From the NCBI GenBank assembly GCA_002786025.1, contig NHNW01000023.1, positions 496,001 to 560,000 of the forward strand: a stretch of 64,000 nucleotides of DNA, in the 5' to 3' direction. A model generated the notes under the pieces. The model had not been told where the DNA came from. It was given only the letters and a program-made list of their open reading frames with translations, and searched no databases. This document shows, piece after piece, positions 30,279 to 41,241 of the stretch (position 1 is its first letter; each line of letters begins with the position of its first letter). Origin of the DNA: Zasmidium citrigriseum. Lineage: Eukaryota; Ascomycota; Dothideomycetes; Mycosphaerellales; Mycosphaerellaceae. Both the position numbers and the translations under genes were made by a program.

Positions 30279-30338
30279 CAAGAATCCTTCTCCTCTCTCC
30301 TCTCTCTCTTCAATCAACACAAAAGCAAAACATCCAAA

Positions 30339-31227
30339 ATGGCCTCCAGCGCGCACAAACTAATCCCCTCGGACCCGGAAAAAGTGATGGTAATCCGACA
30401 CGTCACCCCCGAAATCATCACCATGTCCACGCCCTTCTTGCGCTTCGGCCGGATCAAGATCGGCGGCAGAGGAACTCTCGTCCGTTTGGCGACTGGCAGC
30501 GTGGCAGTCTTCAGTCCCGTGGCCTTGACAGAGACGGCAAAGAAAGAGACAGACGCGTTGGGCGAAGTCAAGTATCTGGTTGCGTCGGATCAAGAGCATC
30601 ATATTTTTCTTGAGAGCTGGCATAAAGTAAGCTCTATATACTTCTTGCTTGACACCATCAAGGTCACTAACACATTGATGACAGGCCTACCCCACCGCCA
30701 AAATCCTCGCCCCGGAAACCCTCCCCTCCTACCGCGCGAAGCAAAACTACTTCGAACTGCCCACCCCCAACCTGATCCTCTTTCCCGCAAAGAAACCCGC
30801 TCCCCCCGTCTCCTCAGAATTCGACGCCGAATTCGACATCGAATACATCCCCACGCACCCCAACAAAGAACTCGTCGTCAACCACCGCCCCACCCGCACC
30901 CTAATCCAAGCCGACCTGCTCTTCAACCTGCCCGCGACCGAACAGTTCTCCAAGACCGACGTCTCGCCCACCTCAGGCATCCTCACGAAGATTTTCAATG
31001 CGCTGCAGAATACCCGGGGTAATGCGATTTGGCAGAAGAGGTTTTTGTGGTATGGTGCGAGTGCGAGTGATCGACCGGCTTTCAATGAGAATATGAGGAA
31101 GATTGCGGGGTGGGATTTTGATAGGATTGTGCCTTGTCATGGGGATGTTGTTGAGACGGGTGGGAAGGGGGTTTTTGAGAAGGTGATGGAGTGGCATTTG
31201 AAGGCTGCTAATCAGAAGAAGGATTAG
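30339..31227 (+). CDS. DUF4336 protein (metallo-beta-lactamase-like)
   Basis: Two exons, 30339-30626 and 30685-31227, with a 58-nt intron; 276 residues. The start MASSAHKLIPSDPEKVMVIR is preceded by a CT-rich tract typical of fungal core promoters. TMSTPFLRFGRIKIGGRGTL and LVRLATGSVAVFSPVAL resemble the first strands of the beta-lactamase-like fold. EVKYLVASDQEHHIFLESW carries an EHH in place of the usual HxHxD. WDFDRIVPCHGDVVETGG ends with a conserved CHGD metal-site-like motif. This matches the DUF4336 family, whose function is not known to me. The transposon ends only 60 bp before the start codon, so the native promoter has been separated from the gene. Confidence 0.82.
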
Positions 31228-31494
31228 ATCTGTGATCCTGGGACGGAGATAGGAATGAGGATGTGGTGGTGTGTTGTAATTGTTCAGAGCGAGAGATACC
31301 ATTGCTGCGCGGAGGTGTGTTGTGTTTCGGTGTATAGTAGTTGTAAAACAGGTAATGCATAGCTGTTGGTCTGTCGATCAGGAAAGGAGATGTGCGCTAA
31401 TCCGAACATCGAAATGAAGAAGCTCGGTGCGGTGGACATTTGACGAGTTCTGGAACGCTGTACAAGTATTCTACAATACAAGCCTCTGGCATCT
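31228..31494. other. Convergent intergenic region
   Basis: 267 bp between the stop codons of the DUF4336 and uL29m genes. No gene seen. Confidence 0.6.
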
Positions 31495-32387
31495 TCAGAC
31501 GCGAGCCTCTGATTGTGGTTGTGGGTTTGATGGAGGTGGTAGTGTGCTGTCCATGGCGGATGTTGTCTCCGACGAGGTCTAAGAGCGATTAGTATTCCAT
31601 CCCATCAACCTCTCAAAATATTCATACCTGCTCCTCGCTTCCCTTAGGAAGATACGCAGCCTCGCCATTGTCCAAGTCGGCATACATGTTGATCTCATCA
31701 TCCTCCATTGCCGCGTTTCGTGCATTATCCCACGCATACCATCTCTCGGTCAGAGTATGCTTGATGGCCTTCATCGTCATCTTGACCTATTCCATCACCA
31801 CATTAGCAAAAGCCCATCCCCATCCCCTCTCAAATGGTATCACTCACCTCAATCATCCTCTTCTCACTCTCATGCGCCCCATACATATTCCCCATCCGTT
31901 CCCTCTCAGCCCCATACGTCCTCACGCGATTCATCTCCTTAATGCAAACCCACCACAACCGATGCAAATCATCCCAATCCTTATTCCTCAGCTCGCCCAC
32001 CGTCCACGCGCGTCCATGGGCATTCAGATCCGCCGGCGTGGCCATGCAGGACTTGTCTGCTGGGAAGAAGTCCCACAATCCATGGTCTTCGTCGACTTCG
32101 ACGGCGGAGCGTTGGCGCGGGTCCAGCACGGGTTGAGGGGCGCGGGAAGGGTTTACGCTGAGGCGTTCGGTGCGCAGACCGCTGCGGTGGAGGGCGGATT
32201 GGCCGCGGTAGGGGTTGTTGTCTTTGCGGGGTTTGCGCTTTTTGCGGGCGAGGGTTGGGGGTGTTGTTGAGAAGGGGGTGCATTGTTGGATCAATGCCGG
32301 GAGGAGGAAGGGCGGCGGGAGGGTCGTCGGGCGCGAGAGAGCGGGAGTCAGCACGCCGGAGAGGAGGGTGCGGGCGGTGCAGTGCAT
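31495..32387 (-). CDS. Mitochondrial large-subunit ribosomal protein uL29m (MRPL47/Mrpl4 family)
   Basis: Three exons: 32387-31848, 31786-31628 and 31578-31495, with introns of 61 and 49 nt; 260 residues. The N-terminus is a basic, Ser/Thr/Pro-rich mitochondrial presequence (PFSTTPPTLARKKRKPRKDN). The uL29m signature is SAVEVDEDHGLWDFF, then GRAWTVGELRNKDWDDLHRL and CIKEMNRVRTYGAERERMG. After the first intron comes VKMTMKAIKHTLTERWYAWD, another conserved block of this family. The protein sits near the exit of the mitochondrial ribosomal tunnel. The last exon is short and low-complexity (TTSAMDSTLPPPSNPQP). The gene is divergent from the HET gene. Confidence 0.92.
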
Positions 32388-32784
32388 CGCGGCGGTGGTG
32401 GCGGCGGTGGTGTTTTGATGGCGTGGATGGAGGTGAAGTTCGAGTTCTCAAGCTTGAGCCTTGAGATCGACGGGAGCATTGGCTTGGCGAACGTTCCGCG
32501 GGAGACAACATCCTTCTCACCTTTCTCTCCCCTACAACTCCTACAACAACCTCTATACCATCCACGTTTGAACAAACAGTATGGTCCTGTCTGTCTATAT
32601 GATGGATCTCGTGACCGCGAGATCGACGGCGGCCTCACGAGATGCCAAGTCGCGATGGCACAAGCGAAGGCGCAGTACCTAAGCGCCACGATTGTTCAGC
32701 TCTGCCACGCTGCAGGAGACACATAGGCAAGTAGAGGCCCTTTCGTACTCTGTGGACTCTCTCGTCAGCTCAGATCATTTCATT
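32388..32784. promoter_or_regulatory. Divergent promoter region, uL29m / HET gene
   Basis: 397 bp between two start codons facing away from each other. It includes a GGC/GGT-rich stretch at about 32391-32415. No specific sites recognised. Confidence 0.5.
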
Positions 32785-35217
32785 ATGAACGTCGCATGGC
32801 CGGTGCTCGACCACCAAGACGACAACGTCGTTACAGTTGACGAGAGCAAAGGCGAGAAACCTTCCCAAAGACGATCCAAACGGAACCCCAACACAGTCGT
32901 AATCCATGATGAGCGCCGGCAGCGTGAAAGACGCCAAGTCTCTAGCCATGTCGATATCGGACTGTCTGGTAGTTCGAGCCTCATGAGAAGAATTGGCCAT
33001 GGCGATCCAGAGGGAGAATGGAGTGAGCGGCGTGGAGCCCGACGCAGACGCAGATCCTCGCATGACCTTGGTATGGACGTCTTGGGCCGCTTCAAGGACA
33101 TCTCGAGGACTGCCCGCTCCAGGATTGACGGCCCACCTCCTAGTCGTCACCAATCTGCGTTTCCCACAAATCCAGAGACTTCTGGCGTCTCGAGCTTGCT
33201 TGCCCAGATGTCACTTACCAAAGGAGGCGCGAAGCATACGGGAGGCCAGAGGCTGTGGAATGGTCCTCCACGCTCGGAGTACAGCTCATCAGCATCATGC
33301 CGCAGCTCGTCATCTCGTTCGGCTTCTTTTTCGGCTGATACTTGGCCTGAGAGCTCACTGCAATCTCGAACTAGCCCATATCGACCGTTGCCAGACGAGG
33401 TAGGCTGGATCAGACTCCTCAGACTGTTATGCGGCTCACCTGAGAGTCCTCTTCAATGCGAACTGGTCCACGTCAATACTCGCAAGCCTGTTTACGACAC
33501 AGTTTCGTACTGCTGGGGAGACTCGCTCAGGAGAGACTGCATTGAGATCGACGGCTGTGTCGTGAATATCCCCTGCAATGCCGCTCATGCTCTGCGGCGA
33601 CTTCGGCTGGCTGACCGCGATCGAATGCTTTGGATAGACTCCCTCTGTATCAATCAAAACGACATCGAGGAACGCAACCACCAAGTCGCCCAAATGCACG
33701 AGATCTACAGTCGCGGAAGGCACAATCTCATCTGGCTCGGCCATGATGATGGCACCGTGGGCGATGCACTCGACACGATCCATCGACTTGTCGAGGAAAT
33801 CAAGCTCGAGACAAACAATTTGGCCAATTATCAAGCCGTTCTCAGAAACAATCGCGGGCAGATACGACTGAGCGCTAAGAAGTTCACTTTTGACTTCGAC
33901 ATCGAACCCTTACTGCGCTTCTTTGCCCGGCCGTGGTTCTCGCGAATGTGGATCATTCAAGAAGCCTCGCTAGCCAGGTCTAATAGGTGCTTTTGCGGTC
34001 CACATGAGTTCGATCTGGCCAATGTGTTAAGGACTGCTCAATGGCTGTATCACAAGCAAATGCAGCTTCCTACATACAAGGTTGCTCTGGAGCAGTTGAA
34101 TGACCACATTGTGGATGCGGCTATATTGGCCAACTTTTGCGACCCGGACTTTGGCTGGTTCAAGACCGTCACCACCCCAACGAGACCCGAAGGCTTGCTA
34201 TTTACTTTACTGGACAATCTGGCGAGATTTGAGACGACAGACGCCAAAGATCGAGTGTTTGGTCTGCTTGGACTGCACAAGCGCCTTAACTGGTCTTCTT
34301 CCCACGACTGGCTTCTGCGCTGCGACTACACACGATCGCTTGCAGACGTCTTCCGAGACGCCACTCTTCGCTCCATCCGGGAGTGGAATCGTCTCGACTC
34401 ATTGAGTTGGGTGCAGCATCGCATAGAAGATGTCAACCCCGATGGCTTGCCTTCGTGGGTCCCATCGTGGCACCGCAAATGGGACATGAGGCTGGACGCT
34501 CGTCTGCTGGCAACATTCTTTGATGCTGACGGAGGGCTTCAAGCCGACAGCAGTAGAACGAATGAGTTGGACAACGAGTTTTCGAGCCTTGCTCTGGTTG
34601 GCTGTTTTGTCGACGAGGGTGCCGGAATTTCTGTGGAAGCAGTGACGGAGGTCTGTCTGGATATCGAAACTCTGCCGGCGTTTCTCGACGCCGCCCTCGG
34701 CTTGTACCAGCGTTACCATGCCTCGACCGAAGAGGACGGCTTGGGAGCTTTGGCTTCTACGTTGCTAGCTGGGCGGAATTCGGACAATGACCCAGCTACC
34801 AAGGAAGACCTCGAAGGCTACGCAAGACTTCAGACGTACAGAAACGCTTACCATCAACTCCCACCAGCGACCCGTCACGTTTCTTCCCCAATGAAGTCCA
34901 ACAGCGGCTTGCCTCCCACCAAAGACCCAGCAGCATCCCGCTTCCGCGAAGCCTGCTGGAACTCCTGCCATCGACGTCGCTTCTTCGTCACCAAGGCCGG
35001 ACGCATTGGTCTTGGTCCACAGACTATGCGAGCTGGTGATGTCGTTGCTATCTTGTATGGCGGGAAGTGGCCTTTTGTCCTTCGACCAATGCCCCATGAC
35101 GGAAGGTTGTGCTATCAACTCGTCGGGCAATGTTATGTGCATGGCATTATGTCTGGGGAGGCTGTGGAGGAGCACAAGGAGAGGGGGGATAAGGACGTTT
35201 TGTTTGAGATCTTCTAA
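32785..35217 (+). CDS. HET-domain (heterokaryon incompatibility) protein
   Basis: Intronless, 810 residues from MNVAWPVLDHQDDN; the frame remains open 31 codons further upstream. The first 190 residues are disordered and basic (RRGARRRRRSSHDLG). The HET domain runs from about 198 to 350 with its motifs in order: IRLLRLLCGSPESPLQCEL, then YDTVSYCWGD, IPCNAAHALRRLR, DRMLWIDSLCINQNDIEERN and QVAQMHEIYSRGRHNLIWLG. ARPWFSRMWIIQEASLAR follows, also typical. AKDRVFGLLGL and a long C-terminal half complete the family layout. HET proteins trigger programmed cell death on fusion of unlike strains, but many copies per genome are of unknown role. No NACHT or repeat domain is visible. Confidence 0.93.
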   Translation: MNVAWPVLDHQDDNVVTVDESKGEKPSQRRSKRNPNTVVIHDERRQRERRQVSSHVDIGLSGSSSLMRRIGHGDPEGEWSERRGARRRRRSSHDLGMDVLGRFKDISRTARSRIDGPPPSRHQSAFPTNPETSGVSSLLAQMSLTKGGAKHTGGQRLWNGPPRSEYSSSASCRSSSSRSASFSADTWPESSLQSRTSPYRPLPDEVGWIRLLRLLCGSPESPLQCELVHVNTRKPVYDTVSYCWGDSLRRDCIEIDGCVVNIPCNAAHALRRLRLADRDRMLWIDSLCINQNDIEERNHQVAQMHEIYSRGRHNLIWLGHDDGTVGDALDTIHRLVEEIKLETNNLANYQAVLRNNRGQIRLSAKKFTFDFDIEPLLRFFARPWFSRMWIIQEASLARSNRCFCGPHEFDLANVLRTAQWLYHKQMQLPTYKVALEQLNDHIVDAAILANFCDPDFGWFKTVTTPTRPEGLLFTLLDNLARFETTDAKDRVFGLLGLHKRLNWSSSHDWLLRCDYTRSLADVFRDATLRSIREWNRLDSLSWVQHRIEDVNPDGLPSWVPSWHRKWDMRLDARLLATFFDADGGLQADSSRTNELDNEFSSLALVGCFVDEGAGISVEAVTEVCLDIETLPAFLDAALGLYQRYHASTEEDGLGALASTLLAGRNSDNDPATKEDLEGYARLQTYRNAYHQLPPATRHVSSPMKSNSGLPPTKDPAASRFREACWNSCHRRRFFVTKAGRIGLGPQTMRAGDVVAILYGGKWPFVLRPMPHDGRLCYQLVGQCYVHGIMSGEAVEEHKERGDKDVLFEIF

Positions 35218-36222
35218 GGCAAGCCGCTGAGTATATTACTGGCCCATTTGCAAATACTCTAGATTCTCTGATTCCTCGTCACGGATGTTGGTCCGTTGAT
35301 CCATGATGGATACTGCAGTCCCGCGACCTTTCTGCTTACTCAGATCATCGAGATCCGACTGGTGATCGCTGCCCCAATGGGAAAGCGCGATGGAGACGAG
35401 GTGGCGAAAGCCAACATATGTATTCTACTCAATGCGAATGCGTTTGCGACAAACATTCTTCTTCGATTCCAAAGTCTCATGCTCGCTCTCGTTTGCCTCG
35501 TTGTATCTCCTCCGGGTTCTCTGAAGATTCAGACCATTGTCAGGATCTTTACAGTCTTTTGGATCTGTTTCCGCCAGACGGATGCGATTTTTGGCTGGAT
35601 GCTTGGGTTTGCCACTTCCTCATCGCAGTCTCCCCGGCACTCGTCATGGCCGGGGCGAAATAGCGACACAGCTTCCGCTCCTGGGATGCCGACAGTAAGG
35701 TTTGCGAGGCTTGACAAGGTTTTCGAGGCTATGGAAAGTGTCTTTCGGCGCTGGAGACCGCCTCCCCGAAGTGCTACGGGATCTCCGTACGCCTTGTCAG
35801 ATTTCAAGTATCGTCCAACACTGAAGCGAGACGAGGAGAGGTCTTTGTATGCCGTCGCTTGAGACAGAGATTCCAGTCGTTGGCATGTATTGTCGACGTC
35901 TTCACAGTCGAGAAGCTGTGGGACTGGCAAACTGGCGAGCTGAAGGAGTCCAGGTCTGGCGCCATGCTTCTTGTCAGGCGCCTTTTGGTACAAGATGCAC
36001 CGCGCGGAGCTCCAGACCGTAAAGGGAGATCGATACCATGACGCCCTCGCTCTATCCCCTGAACCGTCTTGAATTCCCGCCTCTTCTTTTCCTGTCATGC
36101 TGCTGCTCTTCATACGCTGACTGTCGTCCAGGTGTTGAAAGCCAAATCAATTGACGTTCGCTATACCGGAACAAGGAGCCCAACGCCGAAAGCCGAGGAG
36201 GAGTCATGTCAATGATGCCATG
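35218..36222. other. Intergenic region with two doubtful overlapping frames
   Basis: About 1 kb between the HET stop and the stop of the small Zn2Cys6 gene. A plus-strand frame (35296-35862, 188 codons) overlaps a minus-strand frame (35529-36113, 194 codons). Neither shows a domain, and they cannot both be real. The minus-strand frame has the more protein-like composition. I do not call either. Confidence 0.5.
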
Positions 36223-37028
36223 CTATCGCTGATGCTTGGAACTCTCCTCGTGTCCATCCCAAAGATTGGATTGGTCGTACTGATGCCTGGCACCATCAAC
36301 GAAAGATCCTGGCTGGTCGAACTGCCCGACGGCCATGTTGTTCCATTCAGATGCCTTCGACTGCGATTCTGGAGAGACTGAGGACTGCCAATTCGGCGTG
36401 TGCTGCTGTTGCCTATCCTCGTGGAGCATCGGGGGCATGGTGTACGGTGGAACGTTGCGTTGTTGCGGCCAGTATTGACTGGATGAGGCCGAGCTCGAGG
36501 GGAGGGAAGGGTCGATGGGACTGAGCGGTGGCGGTTCCACTGCTGATCGCTCGTCTCTGCTGGAGGTTCCGTCTTCTGTTCGTCGCCGCCACCCTATCAC
36601 ATTCACAATCTCTTCGTACGCTTCTTCGAGAGACTGTCCCAGTCGGAGTCGCGCCAGAGCCTCGGCCGCTTGCTGGTCGGTCCCATGGCGCAGGAGGTCG
36701 AGGATCGTCAGGGCGTTGTCGAGCTCTCGTCGTAGTTCGTCCAGCTCGAGGCGAAGGTGTTGGCGTTTGGTCATGCCCTCCTCAGAGACATCATAGATGC
36801 ATTCAATGCCCCGAGAGCTGCAACGAGCGCATGTTGGGTGCTTACCCGAGCACTGAACGGAAGGAATCCTGTCAGCAGGCGGTGTGAGGAGCAGACCATG
36901 AGAATGATGAGCCTGCGGCACTTCGGGGACGGACTGACCTTGACTTTGGAGGCTCGACAGGCCTGGCAGGCGTTAGCGACTTGCTCTCGTCGTGCGCCGG
37001 ACGATGCGCTGGCTTTGGCCTTGTTCAT
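36223..37028 (-). CDS. Short Zn2Cys6 transcription factor without middle homology region
   Basis: Two exons, 37028-36939 and 36852-36223, with an 86-nt intron inside the zinc cluster; 239 residues. Splicing joins ACQACRASKVK to CSGKHPTCARCSSRGIEC, which completes C-x2-C-x6-C ... C-x2-C-x6-C. A leucine-rich coiled coil (HLRLELDELRRELDNALTIL) follows, then LARLRLGQSLEEAYEEIVNV, a helix often seen just after the zinc cluster in this subgroup. The rest is low-complexity (SSSASSSQYWPQQRNVPPYT). The large fungal-specific TF domain is absent. Probably a nuclear DNA-binding protein; targets unknown. Confidence 0.85.
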
Positions 37029-38798
37029 GCTTCGAACGAGGGTGAGTAGTAATTTACGAGCGAAGGAGGTAACCCCGAACAGTCGTCGGTTTTGTGACGG
37101 CAGAATGATGACTAGCGCTCAAAGTCCAGTGGCAGGGTCAGGATCCAGCGATGTGCGTGGAGCAATCAATCCGGGTTGTATGGGGCCAATCGTACTTGCT
37201 CTTGTGTTTCCATTCGTCTTTTTGTTCCATACTAGCCCAAGATCTCGGCGAAGGCGAGGCCAGGAGCTGGATCCGAAGAAGTCCTCGGCGTGGCGGCCTT
37301 CTCCCCGTCTGGCCCGGCAAATGCAATAGTGAGTTCCAGCTATGCTCGTATCGTGGTAGACAGACGTGCTGCCTGCAAGAAGCCTTTCTCCGGTGCTCTC
37401 TCGGCCAGTAGGACAGCACCGGTGACATGTGGCAAAGTCTTTTCTCTAGTCTAAATTAATCTGTCTTTTCTCCATGTTGCCTGGCACGTGCCCACCGGGT
37501 CTTCACTCATCCGAGAGACCCAACAGAAATAGGTGGACATGTTTCCACGATCTTTGAGGATCGCCTAATGGGCAGATGCCTCCTCACGGCTGAAGAACGG
37601 TTTAATCTCTCAACGATCGCATTCTACGGCTTTTGATCCCATTGTCTTTTCTGGGCCTGTGTCTCTCAATCGTCCCGGACGCATCGGTCATGCCTTCTTG
37701 ACAGAATGACAGTGCAGCGATTAGAACAGCGAACCTATGTCGGCTCGATGGCGGTGACATGCTGCATTCAAAGTGTTGGACAGGCTCGCCTCGCCTCGAT
37801 GCAGTCAAGCAATTTCGACCCTTCCATGGCTTCAACTGCCTCGTTGATCGTTTCGTTTCGGCAGTCGCAAACAATGCATGTGTCCAGCATCCTCTGGCAG
37901 TGACGAGCGGCTCCCGCAAGACAGGCACGATCGATGACAGCGAACGTCGTAACAGGGTCCCGGGGACGGCCAGCTTGCTGCACAACACCTCCACACACCA
38001 ATCAACCGCTCTTCCCCAACGACTTCAGACACCGTTTCCACGACACTTGACAACCAAAGATCGAGCAATCGACCATCGAGCAATCGACCATCGACGGTGT
38101 CCGACACCCCTCATGGAATCGCGCCAAGCGCTAGTATTGCCTGCAAAGAGCCTGTCACTGTGATTCGTCTTCGGACGGGAGGCGCTTTGTGCGACGTTGA
38201 GCGCTTCCTTGCTGCCATCATGCCTCCGCCCTGCTCTGCACATCACACATGGTGTCATGGGGCTTATTGATCCTTCGATGACGCGCTTGGCAGGGGTGTG
38301 AGTTGGAAAGTTTGGTGTGACAGGGACGGATGATGGGTTTGCCCTGCCTTATCCGGGAGGCCGCTTTATGGCCGTGTGGATGAGAGCGGTTCGAAGAATA
38401 TGCATCTCCGGCGGAAGTGAGATGTTCAAGGACAGCAATGCGGGGTGGGAAACTGGCAGGAGACATGGCGATAAGTGAGTTCTTCTTCTCTCATGTTTCA
38501 TGTTCATTACTTCCTTCTTCGACTAGTCTGATCACCCCGCCCCTCCAATTTGCAATGTCGACTAATATGTCTTCACGCAAAGATTGAGCTTTGAGACAAA
38601 ATCTCAAGGCTGTTACTGGACCCAAAGGCGCATCAACATCCTCAAGTGCTTGGGAATGTACGTTCATCTGCGGCGAGCGTGTTCGACAGTCCCCTACACA
38701 CTCGACAGGTCCATGCAGTCAGTATTCCCGGCAGCCAGCAGTCAGACTCGGCCGTTGTCGCACAGGTCGATAGCTGGCTGGAGTTCCAGCTTTTCCCA
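37029..38798. other. Long intergenic region
   Basis: About 1.77 kb without a supported gene. It includes a 15-bp direct tandem repeat (ATCGAGCAATCGACC twice, about 38060-38089). Open frames on both strands overlap each other and lack domains. Confidence 0.5.
38060..38093. repeat. Short tandem repeat, two units
   Basis: ATCGAGCAATCGACC twice in tandem followed by a partial third unit (ATCGA). Minor repeat without evident function. Confidence 0.6.
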
Positions 38799-39517
38799 TC
38801 ATACATTCGACTCGATCTCCTCTAGCGCCTGGATTACGCTTTCAAGAAAACGAAGCAGGCGGGTCTCAACAGGCCCCGAGTGCCGACTGTCCAGTGTCCC
38901 GCGATGTCGTCTTTTAGCAGACGCCACTTGCCGAGCAAGCGAAGTCTTCAGGTCATCGCATTTGAGGGAGATGGTGTAAGGGGTCTTTTCGAAGACGGTC
39001 CGATTGATCAGGTAGAGAGCTTGCACTTGTATCTCGGCCGATGGGCAATGCTGCTTGATGGCGGCGTTGTCGCGGATGTTGAGGTAGATGGTAATCAGGC
39101 TGTCGAGCATTTTGTTGTCTAGTGCTCGCCTTGGCTTCACCTTGAGGACTCTGCTAAACACGACGAGATTGAGTGTGCGAATAGCACTAGCGTTGGCAGG
39201 GCCAATCGACTGGATGAAGTTGGCTAAGGCTTCGTCAAAGCTGCCTGGGCTTGCCTCGATGTTGAAGATGTTAATGTTGTAGCTGGTAAACAAGGAGTGT
39301 TAGGGGGCGATTCCAACACCGGATACGGGATGGGTACTTACAACAGGCGCATGCACTCATGATATAGACGGCGGCAGCAGATTGCGAGTGCGAATGGGAG
39401 CGGTCGCATACTCATTGGCTGAAGATATATGGCAATTGGCCGGTCTTGACGCAGCGCTATCTCGTAGATATGGTTGCGAAGTTCGGCTGGCAGTTCCATC
39501 AATGGAGACGAGTCCAT
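38799..39517 (-). CDS. 2EXR/F-box-like family protein (minus-strand member)
   Basis: Two exons, 39517-39342 and 39282-38799, with a 59-nt intron; 219 residues. The first exon reads MDSSPLMELPAELRNHIYEI and contains FALAICCRRLYHECMRLF, the second family motif. The intron lies directly after it, and the next exon gives YNINIFNIEASPGSFDEALA. The central block FIQSIGPANASAIRTLNLVV matches the other members closely. It is the only member on the minus strand and is divergent from the copy at 39862. The exon junction is inferred from family alignment and good GT-AG sites. Confidence 0.78.
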
Positions 39518-39861
39518 GATGTTCGTGTGGGAGCGTTCGTTGAGATTGTGCTTGCTGCGAATGAGCGCAGATGCCAGGAGATACTGTCGGAATTCTTTTC
39601 AGGTGCGTGGAATGGCGTGTCGTCGCTTGATCAAAGACAGGTGACTTGCTTGACGCGGCAGACATTCACTTACGCTCACATGCTGCGGCAGCTGCGGCCC
39701 GTGCCTCCTTCTCGGCAACGGGCTAGACTTGGAAGTCATCAGCTTCATGTCGCGCTTTCCAATTCTTCAAACCTCCTCGGACTTAACATCCCGACTACAC
39801 TATTCAGACTAGACATTTCGACATCTTCCTTTCAGTCTTTCACACCGCCGCCTCTTGCAGC
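39518..39861. promoter_or_regulatory. Divergent promoter region between two family members
   Basis: 344 bp separating the start codons of a head-to-head pair of paralogues. No clear TATA box. Possibly a shared promoter. Confidence 0.45.
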
Positions 39862-40578
39862 ATGGACAAGTCTCCGTTGCGAAAGTTGCCAGCCGAGCTG
39901 CGAAACTACATCGCCGAGCTCGCCATGGGACAGGACGATGATGACGGCTGTATTCACATCTGGCACAGCTTGAACCACACCCCTATGAACGACCTCGAGA
40001 TCCGCAGACCCGACAGAAGACCTCTCAAGAACCCTTTCGCCCTGGCACAAACCTGCAAGGAGCTCCGCGCCGACTACGTCGATCTTTTCTATCAAGCAAA
40101 AACATTTGTCCTTCATCGCTCCCCGACCCTCACGACTGCGGCTATGGTCAAGACGTTTTTCGATGCCCTAGGCAGCAAGCGTGCGGCTGGGATAGAAGGG
40201 CTCATCTTTCACTACGGATCAGGCGACTGCTTGCTGAAGAAAACCACTGCAGCGGGGACGAAATGCTTTTTGCAGTATCTGCTCCAAGGAATGCTCGGCG
40301 ATGAAAGTCTGTCAAACGTTCTCAAGTGCTGCAAGAAGGCGGAGGCTGAGATTGTCGTTTGGATTTACCCGTTTCTGGATTGTCGGGACGATTTTCGTGT
40401 CGAGAAGATTCGCCTTGATTTCTTTGATGTGAAGAAGGCGCTGGCTGTAGAGAGCGCCAGGATGAACGAGCAGAAGGGCATGGAGATCATGACAGCAGAG
40501 TGTCGTGAGCTCTACGCCCTGTTGTCGACTATGTTGATGGAGGTCAGCTCCGAGGTTGGCGATCGAGCTAGAGAATGA
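39862..40578 (+). CDS. 2EXR/F-box-like family protein
   Basis: Intronless, 238 residues. MDKSPLRKLPAELRNYIAEL has the first motif, and FALAQTCKELRADYVDLFYQ the second (CKELR in place of CRQIR, an exact E-x-R). FFDALGSKRAAGIEGLIFHY corresponds to the central block. An acidic insert (GQDDDDGCIHIWHS) follows the first helix. The C-terminal helix (ECRELYALLSTMLMEVSSEV) is typical. Confidence 0.8.
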   Translation: MDKSPLRKLPAELRNYIAELAMGQDDDDGCIHIWHSLNHTPMNDLEIRRPDRRPLKNPFALAQTCKELRADYVDLFYQAKTFVLHRSPTLTTAAMVKTFFDALGSKRAAGIEGLIFHYGSGDCLLKKTTAAGTKCFLQYLLQGMLGDESLSNVLKCCKKAEAEIVVWIYPFLDCRDDFRVEKIRLDFFDVKKALAVESARMNEQKGMEIMTAECRELYALLSTMLMEVSSEVGDRARE

Positions 40579-41241
40579 TTGGAAACGAGGACTGAAAGCG
40601 AGAAGGAAGCTTGCCGGATCCACAAAATGGATCGAGGCTAGGAATCGACGGCCGGTCTGAAGAAAGCACCTACCAGGAACATCAACGTCATGCGTGCCGA
40701 GAAAGGGTATCTAGATAGGCTAGCAAGATGTCCATCATGGACATTGGGCAAGGCTCAGGTCTTGCTGTGAAGGAGCGAGCGAGTGCGTCGGTTGCCTGCG
40801 ATTTGAGCCCCAAGGTTGTTCGACAAGGCGTCCTATCTAACACAACGAGACTCAAATTCGAATCAGGGATGAAGGTGAGAGAACGTCTGCAGGAGGGCTT
40901 GAAGACCAAGTACCGAAACGCAGTCTTTCCTTAGATCCTCTCTGTGTTCTATTTACCAAGCTTGTAAAACCCCCTACCCGATTGAATGATGCTTCTTGCG
41001 AAAGACAGAGTCTTGAGTGTACCCGCCATGTATTTATCTCAGAGCACCGATCATTCTCTGCGACTGCAGTATGGATGTGATGGTCTTTCCTTGCTTTCAC
41101 ATGCGTTCCGTTTGCTGATGGACCGTGCGTCCTGGGTGCGAAAGTTTAAACCGCGCCTTCCTTCCATTTCTTGAAACGCACCACAGCTTCAAAATCGCCA
41201 ACACCTCCACACACAGGCCGGCAACAACAAAGATAGCGACC
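40579..41241. other. Intergenic region
   Basis: 663 bp between tandem family members; no gene supported. The end holds the promoter and leader of the next member. Confidence 0.55.

Noticed and set aside
35296..36113. Overlapping plus (188 codons) and minus (194 codons) frames between the HET and Zn2Cys6 genes
   Set aside because: They overlap on opposite strands and neither has a motif, signal peptide or intron-supported extension.
38060..38093. Two-unit tandem repeat as a possible CRISPR or functional array
   Set aside because: Only two full units, no spacers, and a eukaryotic context.
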